Positions 1 to 6,615 of a DNA stretch of 11,218 bases are shown here, one piece after another. Under the pieces are notes generated by a model. It saw only the letters and a list, made by a program, of their open reading frames with translations. It had not been told where the DNA came from and ran no database searches. This DNA is from Akkermansiaceae bacterium UBA2381. Its GTDB lineage: Bacteria > Verrucomicrobiota > Verrucomicrobiia > Verrucomicrobiales > DEV007. The position numbers were made by a program, and so were the translations under genes. Numbering within the stretch: the stretch's first letter is position 1; every line of letters starts with the position of its first letter. The stretch spans positions 45,568 to 56,785 of the forward strand of contig DDSV01000012.1 of assembly GCA_002344215.1 (NCBI GenBank), written 5' to 3'.

Positions 1-226
1 CGTCGCGACAGCGATCGCATCAAGAGAGCGCAGCGAACCACACCGCAGAAAGCAGCGACGAAGGAGCGCTTTAATCCAGTCACCCCGATTTTTTTCCCAA
101 AGCGAAAACAATAGGAAAAGGGCTGGATGAGAACCAGCCCGCTGGTTTGAGCCGAAGACAGACGGAGCGAAGCGAAGTCAATCCAGTCGCCCGGCGGCTA
201 CGATTCCGCTTTTGGATCGCAATAAC
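1..226. other. Non-coding 5' flank
   Basis: I see no gene here. The stretch is rich in short GCG/GCGA words. A short imperfect direct repeat occurs twice, with the shared core AATCCAGTC followed by a C/G-rich tetramer (about 73-86 and 180-193), each preceded by a GGAGCG-type word. The only clear element is the terminator hairpin at 116-140. Confidence 0.5.
116..140 (-). terminator. Rho-independent terminator after tRNA-Arg
   Basis: On the minus strand, GGGCTGG and CCAGCCC (120-126 and 134-140) form a perfect 7-bp GC-rich stem with a 7-nt loop. It is followed by TTTTCCT and further T-rich sequence. It lies about 87 nt downstream of the tRNA 3' end on the same strand, so it most likely ends the tRNA transcript. 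Confidence 0.7.
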
Positions 227-297
227 GTCCCCGACAGGAATCGAACCTGTATCTAAGGTTTAGGAAACCCTTGTTCTATCCGTTGAACTACGGGGAC
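227..297 (-). tRNA. tRNA-Arg (anticodon CCT)
   Basis: The minus strand folds as a complete cloverleaf of 71 nt. The acceptor stem is GTCCCCG paired with CGGGGAC (7 bp). The D stem is GTTC/GAAC. The anticodon stem is AGGGT/ACCTT with loop TTCCTAA, giving anticodon CCT, which reads AGG (Arg). The variable loop is short, and the T stem ACAGG/CCTGT carries loop TTCGATT. The CCA end is not encoded: the base run after the acceptor is GTTATT. A weak sigma-70-like promoter may lie upstream (TTGAGC at 337-332, 17-nt spacer, CATCTT at 314-309), and a terminator follows at 116-140, so the gene looks monocistronic. Confidence 0.93.
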
Positions 298-396
298 CGG
301 AAGTCCCGAAGATGGCACGCGAAGGAGTCGGGCTCAAGCGGCAGTTTCAGGCCCGTTCCGGAAGGATTTCCGATCCGGATCTTCCTGATTCCGGTG

Positions 397-425
397 TTGC
401 GATCAAAATCGCAATCCGATACATT
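397..425 (+). promoter_or_regulatory. Putative sigma-70 promoter with internal palindrome
   Basis: A -35-like TTGCGA (397-402) and a -10-like TACATT (420-425) are separated by exactly 17 nt; each matches the consensus at four of six positions. The predicted transcription start is about 432, next to the ATG at 433, so the mRNA would be almost leaderless. A perfect inverted repeat GCGAT-CAAA-ATCGC (399-412) overlaps the -35 and spacer and could be an operator. This is a pattern match only. Confidence 0.35.
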
Positions 426-432
426 CCGCGGA

Positions 433-1356
433 ATGAAGTCCACTTTCCTGCTCCTGACTGCGCTTTTGATCAATCTCCCGACCGTCTATGGTCAGGAGGG
501 ATCTACGACCAATATTCCGCCGGATCCCTTCGGCGGAATCGAAGACGAAGGAAAAGCAGCCGATTTTACCCTGAAAGTCGATCGAACCCGCGGGGCTTTC
601 GTGCTCGATGCCAAGGATGGGGCCTATCACCCGGGGAGTCATTTCGCCAACTGGGTCTGGAATATGAAACTCGAGCGATGGGGCAATTACTACGCCGGCC
701 TGATTTACGATTCCGTAAGCCCCAAACTGGGAGTCCAACTGAAGGTCGGCAACGAGACTCCCCTGAAGAGTTATGCCCCCAGAACCAACGCTCTCAGCAA
801 TGACAAACCTCTCGTTCTCGGCTCCGTTTATCTTCCTGCAACGGGTGAATACCCCGTGATGCTGCTGACAGGGGATCAATCAAACGTCCCGGCATTTCAG
901 GTCAAAGGAATCCATTTCAGCCCCGCCCCGGAATCGGAGCCGCACGGACAGTCGATCGACGGCACCATTCTTCTCGATGCAAAATCGGCTACGACCTACG
1001 CGGAAATGATGCGGTATGAACCGAAACCGGAGAAGGATTGCCTCGGCTACTGGAAACTCAAGGAGGACTGGGCCGAGTGGGTTTTTGATGTCAGCGCTCC
1101 GGGTGAGTTCGAACTCATCGTCCACTATGGCTGTGGCAGCGGGAGTGAGGGCAGCCGGGTTGCCGTTCTCTTGAATGATCAGACCGTGGAATTCGACGTC
1201 GAAGACACCGGCGGATTCCAGAGCTGGAAGGAGATCAAACTCGGCAGCGTGGACCTTGAGGTGAAAGGGGAAAACCGCCTCGCCATCGTGGCACTTGAGA
1301 AAAAGGGCGCGGCCATTATGGACATCAAGAAGGTGATGTTGAACCCTGTTCCATGA
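433..1356 (+). CDS. Secreted protein with two carbohydrate-binding-like domains
   Basis: This 307-residue protein has a clear signal peptide (MKST, then a Leu-rich core, likely cleaved after VYG near residue 20), so it is probably exported. The C-terminal part (about 176-305) starts at LLDAK (180-184) and contains W-K-L-K-E-D-W-A-E-W, GCGSG and DTGGFQSW. It looks like the beta-sandwich CBM-like domain found in secreted sulfatases and fucosidases of Planctomycetes and Verrucomicrobia. The N-terminal half begins with a similar VLDAKDG (57-61) and W-G-N-Y-Y motif, so it may be a divergent copy. No catalytic domain is seen, so the role is probably binding of sugar or polymer. I chose the ATG at 433 because the longer frame would run through the tRNA and has no signal peptide. 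No Shine-Dalgarno sequence is visible. The stop overlaps the next start (ATGA). Confidence 0.8.
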   Translation: MKSTFLLLTALLINLPTVYGQEGSTTNIPPDPFGGIEDEGKAADFTLKVDRTRGAFVLDAKDGAYHPGSHFANWVWNMKLERWGNYYAGLIYDSVSPKLGVQLKVGNETPLKSYAPRTNALSNDKPLVLGSVYLPATGEYPVMLLTGDQSNVPAFQVKGIHFSPAPESEPHGQSIDGTILLDAKSATTYAEMMRYEPKPEKDCLGYWKLKEDWAEWVFDVSAPGEFELIVHYGCGSGSEGSRVAVLLNDQTVEFDVEDTGGFQSWKEIKLGSVDLEVKGENRLAIVALEKKGAAIMDIKKVMLNPVP

Positions 1357-2297
1357 ACCCGATTGCAGGCCCGCGTCCCCCCATCGACGCGGCCCTGTCA
1401 GTCTCGGATTTCCCGGACCTCCTCAGCCCGATTTTCGTGCGGGATGTTCGCCGTGCCCTCAGGGAAAAATTCTTTGCTGGCGGATTTCTGACCCTTCAGG
1501 TTTTCACCCTCCTGGCTGCTCTGCTGGAGTGGATGATATCGGTGATGCTCGGTGACCTCGGGGGAGCAGCCTTCTTTCCGGGGACTCTCGACTTGTTGAC
1601 CACCTTTGTGTTTCAACTGCTCCTGCCGCTCTCCTTTTTTAACTCACTACAGGGAGAGCTGATCGGGAGAAATGTTGAGCTTCTCCTCACTTCGCGGCTA
1701 TCAGCCTGGCAAATCGTGCGAGGCAAATTCTTCGCCGCATCGGCTCTCTGCGGGCTCCTGCTGATCTCCCTGCTGCCCTACTACCTGGTTCGTTATTTCC
1801 TGGGAGGAGTTGAACTGCATGCCCTGTTGACCTCGCTCCTGGTCCTGTTTCTTCACAATGCCATCATGAACGCGATCATCATCGGTGCTTCGGCCTACAC
1901 GGGGCCTGCCGTTCGAGTTCTAATCATTCTTTTTCTGATTTTTGCCTCATCGGTTTTAGTCAACAACACATCGATGAGCGCCTTTCCCGGAAGCGGTATC
2001 TCCCTGCCTCCCCTCGTCGCGGTCGGGTTGGTCGGCCTCTCTGTCGCTCTTTTCATTTTCCTGTCTCTTCACCTCGGAAAATCAAAACTGAGCGGCCGGG
2101 GCAGCACTTTCGGCAGAGTTCTATTTTTTATTTTAATGCTTTTCGCCCTGATCAATCAACAGGCGGCACCCCTGTGGGGCGGACCCGTCGCGTTGATGGG
2201 TCCGGCAGCGCTCATCATTATTCTGGCCTGTGTGCTAGCACTTGACCGCGGAACCGGCATCAACAAAAGGTGGTGGTTCCCGAATCCTCAACCTTAA
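1353..2297 (+). CDS. ABC-2-type permease-like membrane protein
   Basis: This 314-residue protein has roughly seven or eight hydrophobic segments (about 42-66, 75-97, 125-150, 155-178, 185-203, 216-240, 254-268 and 274-296). Near the N-terminus L-L-S-P-I-F-V-R-D-V-R-R resembles the start of ABC-2 permeases, which usually place 'P-I...R-E' before the first helix. After the second helix, E-L-I-G-R-N-V-E-L-L-L-T-S-R-L-S followed by I-V-R-G-K-F matches the coupling loop of that family ('G-T-x-E-L-L-L-x-T-P-L-S ... I-V-x-G-K'). No ATP-binding subunit lies in the window, so the partner must be elsewhere or the protein has another role. It is translationally coupled to the upstream secreted protein by a 4-nt ATGA overlap, which suggests that the two work together at the envelope. 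Confidence 0.7.
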   Translation: MNPIAGPRPPIDAALSVSDFPDLLSPIFVRDVRRALREKFFAGGFLTLQVFTLLAALLEWMISVMLGDLGGAAFFPGTLDLLTTFVFQLLLPLSFFNSLQGELIGRNVELLLTSRLSAWQIVRGKFFAASALCGLLLISLLPYYLVRYFLGGVELHALLTSLLVLFLHNAIMNAIIIGASAYTGPAVRVLIILFLIFASSVLVNNTSMSAFPGSGISLPPLVAVGLVGLSVALFIFLSLHLGKSKLSGRGSTFGRVLFFILMLFALINQQAAPLWGGPVALMGPAALIIILACVLALDRGTGINKRWWFPNPQP

Positions 2298-2313
2298 AAG
2301 CGTTTCCGAACGA

Positions 2314-2829
2314 ATGGCCCAGTCGCAACTCTTTACCACCGTGATCAACACCTTTGATGAAGCCGGATGGGCATTCACCACCGTCGAAGGGCGCGAGGTG
2401 ATACGCGCCGGCTTCGAGGCACATCACGCCCGCGTCGAACTGCACCTCCAGGTATTCGACACTCTCGCCGCGATCTCCGTCGTTTCAGAATCTCCTCGCG
2501 GCACCGCCAGCCCGCCCCATCGCGAACGGCTCGCAGAGTTGGCCATGCGGGTGAACCGGACTCTGACCGTTGGAAATTTCGAAATCGACTGGGACGAGGG
2601 AAGGCTGGCATTCCGCGTGACGAATCTCTTCCCGAAACCGGAGGGCGATATTTCGATCATCCGGGGACTCGTCCACACGGTGGTGGGGGAGATGGATCGC
2701 ATCTCTCCGATTGAGGCCATTATTCTTCAATCACAAGGCGCAGTCCTTGCCGGACTCGACATCCGCCGGCTACTGGAGCGAGAGGATCTCCTCCCGGATG
2801 TGAGCTTACCGGATGCAGCCAATCCCTGA
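2314..2829 (+). CDS. YbjN-domain protein
   Basis: This 171-residue soluble protein has no signal peptide. It matches the YbjN family pattern (a fold related to type III secretion chaperones): an N-terminal helix ending D-E-A-G-W, alternating strands, then R-E-R-L-A-E-L-A-M-R-V-N-R-T-L-T-V-G-N-F-E-I-D at about 92-114, which corresponds to the family's 'N-R-L-N-x-x-L-x-x-G-N-F-E-L-D', followed by a strand and a helix ending in D-R-I-S-P-I-E-A-I. YbjN proteins are poorly understood and have been linked to regulation and to chaperone-like binding. I chose the ATG at 2314. A TTG at 2242 would extend the protein by 24 low-complexity residues and overlap the permease gene by 56 nt. The gene lies 16 nt after the permease stop and overlaps the next start by 1 nt (TGATG). 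Confidence 0.75.
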   Translation: MAQSQLFTTVINTFDEAGWAFTTVEGREVIRAGFEAHHARVELHLQVFDTLAAISVVSESPRGTASPPHRERLAELAMRVNRTLTVGNFEIDWDEGRLAFRVTNLFPKPEGDISIIRGLVHTVVGEMDRISPIEAIILQSQGAVLAGLDIRRLLEREDLLPDVSLPDAANP

Positions 2830-3533
2830 TGGACGATCACTTTCCAGTCGAGGGCTCGGTTTTTGTCCTGAAGGAAGGCAGAAAGCTCGGTCCTTTTGAC
2901 GTGGACGAGATCCTCGATGGACTCGAGGAAGGCGACTTCTCCTACGAGGATATCTGTCTGAGGGAGGGTGCAACGGAGTGCGAACGTCTCAAGGACCTGC
3001 TCGACTGGGAGCCCGATACCACGAGGAAAAAACGCCGGACGGATCCGGGGTTTCCTCCGGTCGATTCAGCCGGCCCAGCATCGCGGAAAGGCTTCGCAAA
3101 CTCACTCAGCAGTGACGAATTGCTCTATGCCGGGCACCCGTCAATTCTGTGCTATCCCGGGTCACTTCTCAGTGTTGTCCTCGGAGCGACAGCCGGGGCC
3201 TGGCTGATCCCTTTCAATACGATCTTCTCTCTGGCGAGCTTCGCCATCTCCGTTTCCGGACTCGCCTTTCTCAGCCTGATGCGCTTCACCAGCGACTATC
3301 AGATCATGCCGAAGCGGATCGAAGTAATGACCGGACTGATTGCCCGCAGCTCTACCGAGGTGAGAGTCGAAGACGTAAGGGCGATCAATGTCCGTTGCCG
3401 GGGACTTAGCGGCATGCTCGGAATCGGCACCGTTGATTTTTTCACCACGGGCGATGCGCCTGAAATCACGTTCCACAAAATCTGGGCGGCCAACAAAGTG
3501 AAAGCACTGGTTCGCCGGCTCCAGGATGCCTGA
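2829..3533 (+). CDS. GYF_2 domain / bacterial PH membrane protein
   Basis: This 234-residue protein has three parts. Residues about 10-60 contain V-F-V-L-K-E-G-R-K-L-G-P-F-D-V-D-E-I, the typical beginning of a GYF_2 domain ('Y...G-x-x-x-G-P-F'), thought to bind peptides. Residues 61-95 form a charged linker with K-K-R-R. Two hydrophobic segments (about 112-130 and 132-150) follow, and then a bacterial PH domain (DUF304/bPH2, YdbS-like) from about 153: F-T-S-D-Y-Q-I-M-P-K-R-I-E-V-M-T-G-L, then V-E-D-V-R-A-I-N-V and L-G-I-G-T-V-D-F-F-T, which are hallmark strands of that family. Both soluble domains should face the cytoplasm on either side of the hairpin. It is the last gene of the plus-strand operon and ends 8 bp from the converging GT-C gene. 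The function is unknown; a membrane-anchored scaffold is my inference. Confidence 0.8.
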   Translation: MDDHFPVEGSVFVLKEGRKLGPFDVDEILDGLEEGDFSYEDICLREGATECERLKDLLDWEPDTTRKKRRTDPGFPPVDSAGPASRKGFANSLSSDELLYAGHPSILCYPGSLLSVVLGATAGAWLIPFNTIFSLASFAISVSGLAFLSLMRFTSDYQIMPKRIEVMTGLIARSSTEVRVEDVRAINVRCRGLSGMLGIGTVDFFTTGDAPEITFHKIWAANKVKALVRRLQDA

Positions 3534-3547
3534 TCATCAACTCAGGC
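3528..3547. terminator. Small hairpin spanning two convergent stop codons
   Basis: GCCTGA and TCAGGC (3528-3533 and 3542-3547) form a perfect 6-bp inverted repeat around an 8-nt loop. The two arms contain the stop codons of the converging plus and minus genes. No T-run follows on either strand, so it is at best a weak bidirectional terminator. Confidence 0.25.
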
Positions 3548-4966
3548 TTGCGGCGTACCGATGGCATTGATGACTCGCACCGCGATCCATACAATCGGCA
3601 CTGCCATCAGTAGAGAATAGGCGCGATTCACTAGAGTTGCATATCGGGAACGCTGCAATTGCCGTCGATAGCGCTCGGAGATCCAGATGAAGGTCACGAG
3701 GACAGGCAGGAAGAGGGAGGTCGTCATCGCGTTATTCTGGATGATCGGGTTCCCGATTCCCGCATAGAGAATCTTGATGAGAAAGACAATGCCGAGGAAA
3801 AGCAGCATCCATCGGGCACTGGCTCCCTGCATCCGCCAAACCTCATTCTTCTGATGAATCACCGCCCACCAGTGGATGCCGGCAATGACAAGGAAAACAA
3901 AAAAACCATAGATCAAAATCCAGCCAGTACGACCGAGAATGCTCGTCCTGACTTGGGAAAGTGCTCCATCGAGGCTTCGCTCAGCAAGCGCCTTGAATCC
4001 CCGCTCCTGAATAAATCTCAACGGTCCGGGCTTTTCATTCGGTGCCAGAAGTGATAACTCGGCTTTACCGGGATATTCCACCTGAAAGCGTGCCGCTTCC
4101 GCCGGAGTATCCATCCACACGAAGTAATTCTGATAGGAGTGAAACGGGTTGCCGAATTGTGTTTCGGCGAAACTTAGCCGCGGCCCGGTGATTAGAAGAA
4201 AGGCGGATATCATCATCGCGAATCCGACCAGTTGATTCGAAGGACTCCAGATCAGATCATCGCCCAGAGACTTGCGCGTCCGCATCACGATCCAGACAGA
4301 TCTGACAAGGGAGACAATGACAAACCCTGCCACAATCGGCCAGATCAGGGGTTTGGTGAGGTAGCTTAATCCCATAAGAATTCCGAATACCCCGTAAAGC
4401 CAGAGGACATTCTTCCGAATCAGACTGAGAGCACAAAGCCACGTGAGCACCACAAGGAGGTAATAGAGTGCGTCAGGACTAAAATAGGCGGACCGCTCGA
4501 GAATAACCCCGAACCCCCCCATGAGAACAATGGCCGCCGCCCCCGAGAAAGAGAAGGCCCGTGCCGCCGCCAATCCCAGAACAATCAGAAGTGCACCAGT
4601 CAGGACAAAGTTCAGCCATTTTCCGGACTCAAACAATTCGTCCGGGGATTGCGACGCAAACCCCATCATCAACCATGGGAAAAGGGGATCAACCACCCCA
4701 TCCGTGTAATGCGGGAAGGCCCTGGTAAAGGCTGACGATATCGACGTCGATGTCTCGTCACGATTTCCGCTGATTGACGCGGACTGATACACCGCATCAA
4801 TAAAACTTGCCTGAATCTGCCCTGAACGGGCTGTGTTTTTCTCCAGGATCAAAATCGCTCCCAGGTAACTGTAGGCCCAGGTGGAGACGATCAGAAACAC
4901 CAGAAAAAGTGCCCAATAAACCGGATTACGGCGGGTACTGTCAAACCCCGGCGTCTCGCGCTTCAT
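3542..4966 (-). CDS. GT-C superfamily (GT39-like) membrane glycosyltransferase-like protein
   Basis: This 474-residue multi-pass membrane protein has a first membrane segment at about 16-38 and roughly ten more. The long first extracytoplasmic loop contains Y-T-D-G-V-V-D-P-L-F-P-W-L-M (87-100), which resembles the acidic 'D/E...P-L-Y-P' loop of GT39/ArnT-type transferases. Later come S-P-D-A-L-Y-Y-L (163-170) and L-S-Y-L-T-K-P (200-206), both familiar from this superfamily. Such enzymes move sugars from polyprenyl-phosphate carriers onto acceptors outside the cytoplasmic membrane. The substrate cannot be read from the sequence, and a catalytically inactive relative is possible. It is the last gene of the minus-strand operon, its start overlaps the preceding stop by 4 nt (ATGA), and it is the one gene here with a good Shine-Dalgarno site. 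Confidence 0.72.
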   Translation of the reverse strand: MKRETPGFDSTRRNPVYWALFLVFLIVSTWAYSYLGAILILEKNTARSGQIQASFIDAVYQSASISGNRDETSTSISSAFTRAFPHYTDGVVDPLFPWLMMGFASQSPDELFESGKWLNFVLTGALLIVLGLAAARAFSFSGAAAIVLMGGFGVILERSAYFSPDALYYLLVVLTWLCALSLIRKNVLWLYGVFGILMGLSYLTKPLIWPIVAGFVIVSLVRSVWIVMRTRKSLGDDLIWSPSNQLVGFAMMISAFLLITGPRLSFAETQFGNPFHSYQNYFVWMDTPAEAARFQVEYPGKAELSLLAPNEKPGPLRFIQERGFKALAERSLDGALSQVRTSILGRTGWILIYGFFVFLVIAGIHWWAVIHQKNEVWRMQGASARWMLLFLGIVFLIKILYAGIGNPIIQNNAMTTSLFLPVLVTFIWISERYRRQLQRSRYATLVNRAYSLLMAVPIVWIAVRVINAIGTPQA

Positions 4967-5379
4967 GCCTCATCCTCCCTCAGTCGGTTGAGGCGAGCCT
5001 CCGACTCCGCAAGGAATGCCTCCGATTGCTTGAATCGAATCAATTCGGAAACTTTTCGTGCCTCTGTGACAGACCTGCCGGCGACCAGAAGCTCAATCCG
5101 ACCGACCTGAGAGCCTGGGAACCCATCCAGTTTTTCAGGAGACCTCGTTTGAAAGACGAGGATCTTCGGGCGAAACCATCCCGTCATGAACTCGGCCTTC
5201 TCGATCTCGGCATAGTCAAAACGAACCGTTTGAGTTTCGCTTTTCCGGAAAGCCCTGTCTTTCAATTTAAACTGCAACTCCAGATGCTCTCTACCGCAAT
5301 AGACCTTGCCCGAGACATGGCTCATGCCTAGCGGATCCGTCGCCGGATTTTCGAATATAACTGATAGTTCGTCGTACAA
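4963..5379 (-). CDS. Small PH-like protein of unknown function
   Basis: This 138-residue protein has no signal peptide or membrane segment. Residues about 20-115 read as a series of amphipathic strands (H-V-S-G-K-V-Y-C, E-L-Q-F-K-L-K, T-V-R-F-D-Y-A-E-I-E-K-A-E-F, P-K-I-L-V-F-Q-T-R and G-R-I-E-L-L-V-A). A C-terminal helix rich in E, A and R follows. The order fits a PH-like fold, but I do not recognise a named family. The longest frame starts at a TTG (5379) with no Shine-Dalgarno site. An ATG at 5325 would remove 18 residues (ending D-P-L-G); I kept the TTG because the extra residues look like ordinary protein, but the start is uncertain. It lies 27 nt after the Roadblock gene and overlaps the GT-C gene by 4 nt, so it is probably cotranscribed with both. 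Confidence 0.65.
   Translation of the reverse strand: MYDELSVIFENPATDPLGMSHVSGKVYCGREHLELQFKLKDRAFRKSETQTVRFDYAEIEKAEFMTGWFRPKILVFQTRSPEKLDGFPGSQVGRIELLVAGRSVTEARKVSELIRFKQSEAFLAESEARLNRLREDEA
4968..4979 (-). promoter_or_regulatory. Shine-Dalgarno site of the GT-C gene
   Basis: On the minus strand GGGAGGATGAGG precedes the ATG at 4966. The GGAGG core (4978-4974) sits 7 nt from the start codon, which is ideal spacing. It lies inside the end of the upstream reading frame. It stands out because the other starts in the window lack such a site. Confidence 0.7.
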
Positions 5380-5406
5380 GGAGCGTCTTTCGGGTGGGAG
5401 GTTAAC

Positions 5407-6615
5407 TCAATGCTTTCGCAGGGACGGGGTAATCGTTTCAACTAAAGCGGATTTCCAAATCTCGAGCTCTTTCTGCTCAAGAGGTTTCGGCAAGGTAAAT
5501 CCGGCGAAGAGACATCCCTTTTGCCCGTCACCCGAAATGAGGCAGCGCCAGATTCCATTTCCGTCATTCAATTGCGATACTCCTTCTTTGCCCAATCCGA
5601 GAAAGGTATTCATCCTGCCCGACACTTGCAAGAGGAGCGAATGGTGCAGGGCCTTATCAACTCCGAAACCGGAGGACTTGTAGAGCAGAAATCCATCCGC
5701 ATCGCATACGGCGACTTCCGATGCCCCGAGTTCACGTTGAACTGAATCGCCGAAATTCTCCAGCCGGGTATGCAAGGGCAAACTTTCCCCGGGGGTGATA
5801 TCGAGCTCCTCTCCCGTCCCTGAGGCGGGTAGAACCTCTTCCGCATCCGCTTCAATTTCGGTAATCGCGGGGAGAAGGGTCTCCTGAGGCAAACTCTGCA
5901 AGAGTCGACTCTCATCCACTCTCGCCCGGGCTTCAGCAAGCGAGGTAATCGCTCTGTCAGCATCACGGGCCGTTCGTGCTTCCGGAACTTCGGACGATCC
6001 GCCTAGAAAAGCAGGTATCTTACGGGATTGCTGCCCCTCGCCGGAAGGGGCCTCGACCGTTAGATTTGAGACGACTCCCTCAACGGGTGAGGCTTCCGCC
6101 GGAGAGCTATCAATCAATGTAACCGACTGAGGTTCAGCACCTAACTCGGCTATTAAGGGGCTGAAGGGCTCCTCCGTTTCATCATCAAATTCAAAAAGAT
6201 CGAATTCCATCTCCGGAGCGTCAGGATCGAAGGGCTCCGGATCGAAAAATGCACTGGACTCTGTATTGACCTGCTCTTCCTCTGCCTGAAGAATCGGCGC
6301 GAGGATGGGCGACTCGAGGTCACCCGCATCATTTACATCGTCCGGCAAAAGGCCCGCTCCCTCGAGAGGGACGGGTTCATTTACGATTGATACCGTTTCA
6401 ACTTCCCCTGCCGGTCCATCCGGAGTTTTGGGAATGGAGTCAGGTTCCTCCTTTCCTCTCAACTCCAGGAGTGATTCTGCTGCGCCAGGGGCCGATTCAT
6501 CCGAATCTTCCTGTCGGCCGGGTGAGTGACCTCTCCTGCGGGATTTTCCCTTCGCTGACGAGAACCCTCCCACCAGTTCTTCGAGTTCCTTCTTATCAAT
6601 CCACGAGTCGCGCAT
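5407..6615 (-). CDS. Acidic disordered protein with C-terminal Roadblock/LC7-like domain
   Basis: This 402-residue protein has three parts. The N-terminal tail (1-35) starts M-R-D-S-W-I-D-K-K-E-L-E-E-L-V-G-G-F, then becomes basic (K-G-K-S-R-R-R-G-H). Residues about 36-270 are very rich in E, D, P, S and A, without predicted structure and without repeats of fixed length. The C-terminal 120 residues (about 283-395) read as helix - G-A-S-E-V-A-V-C-D-A-D-G-F-L-L-Y-K-S-S-G - helix - G-I-W-R-C-L-I-S-G-D - strand - helix, the order and 'D-x-D-G-x-x-L' signature of Roadblock/LC7 proteins (MglB-type regulators and adaptors of small GTPases). No GTPase gene is nearby; the immediate upstream partner is a ParA-type ATPase whose gene overlaps this one by 20 nt. 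An adaptor or regulator of that ATPase is my inference. No Shine-Dalgarno site is seen. Confidence 0.7.
   Translation of the reverse strand: MRDSWIDKKELEELVGGFSSAKGKSRRRGHSPGRQEDSDESAPGAAESLLELRGKEEPDSIPKTPDGPAGEVETVSIVNEPVPLEGAGLLPDDVNDAGDLESPILAPILQAEEEQVNTESSAFFDPEPFDPDAPEMEFDLFEFDDETEEPFSPLIAELGAEPQSVTLIDSSPAEASPVEGVVSNLTVEAPSGEGQQSRKIPAFLGGSSEVPEARTARDADRAITSLAEARARVDESRLLQSLPQETLLPAITEIEADAEEVLPASGTGEELDITPGESLPLHTRLENFGDSVQRELGASEVAVCDADGFLLYKSSGFGVDKALHHSLLLQVSGRMNTFLGLGKEGVSQLNDGNGIWRCLISGDGQKGCLFAGFTLPKPLEQKELEIWKSALVETITPSLRKH

Noticed and set aside
293..307. GGGAC-TTCCG-GTCCC hairpin at the tRNA 5' end as a regulatory structure
   Set aside because: One arm is the tRNA acceptor strand itself and the predicted transcription start leaves little of the other arm in the RNA.
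271..432. Longer N-terminus for the secreted binding protein, starting at 271
   Set aside because: The extension would be read through the tRNA gene and its flank and would bury the clear signal peptide that begins at 433.
2242..2313. TTG start for the YbjN-like gene
   Set aside because: It overlaps the permease by 56 nt and adds residues outside the family pattern; the ATG at 2314 fits better.
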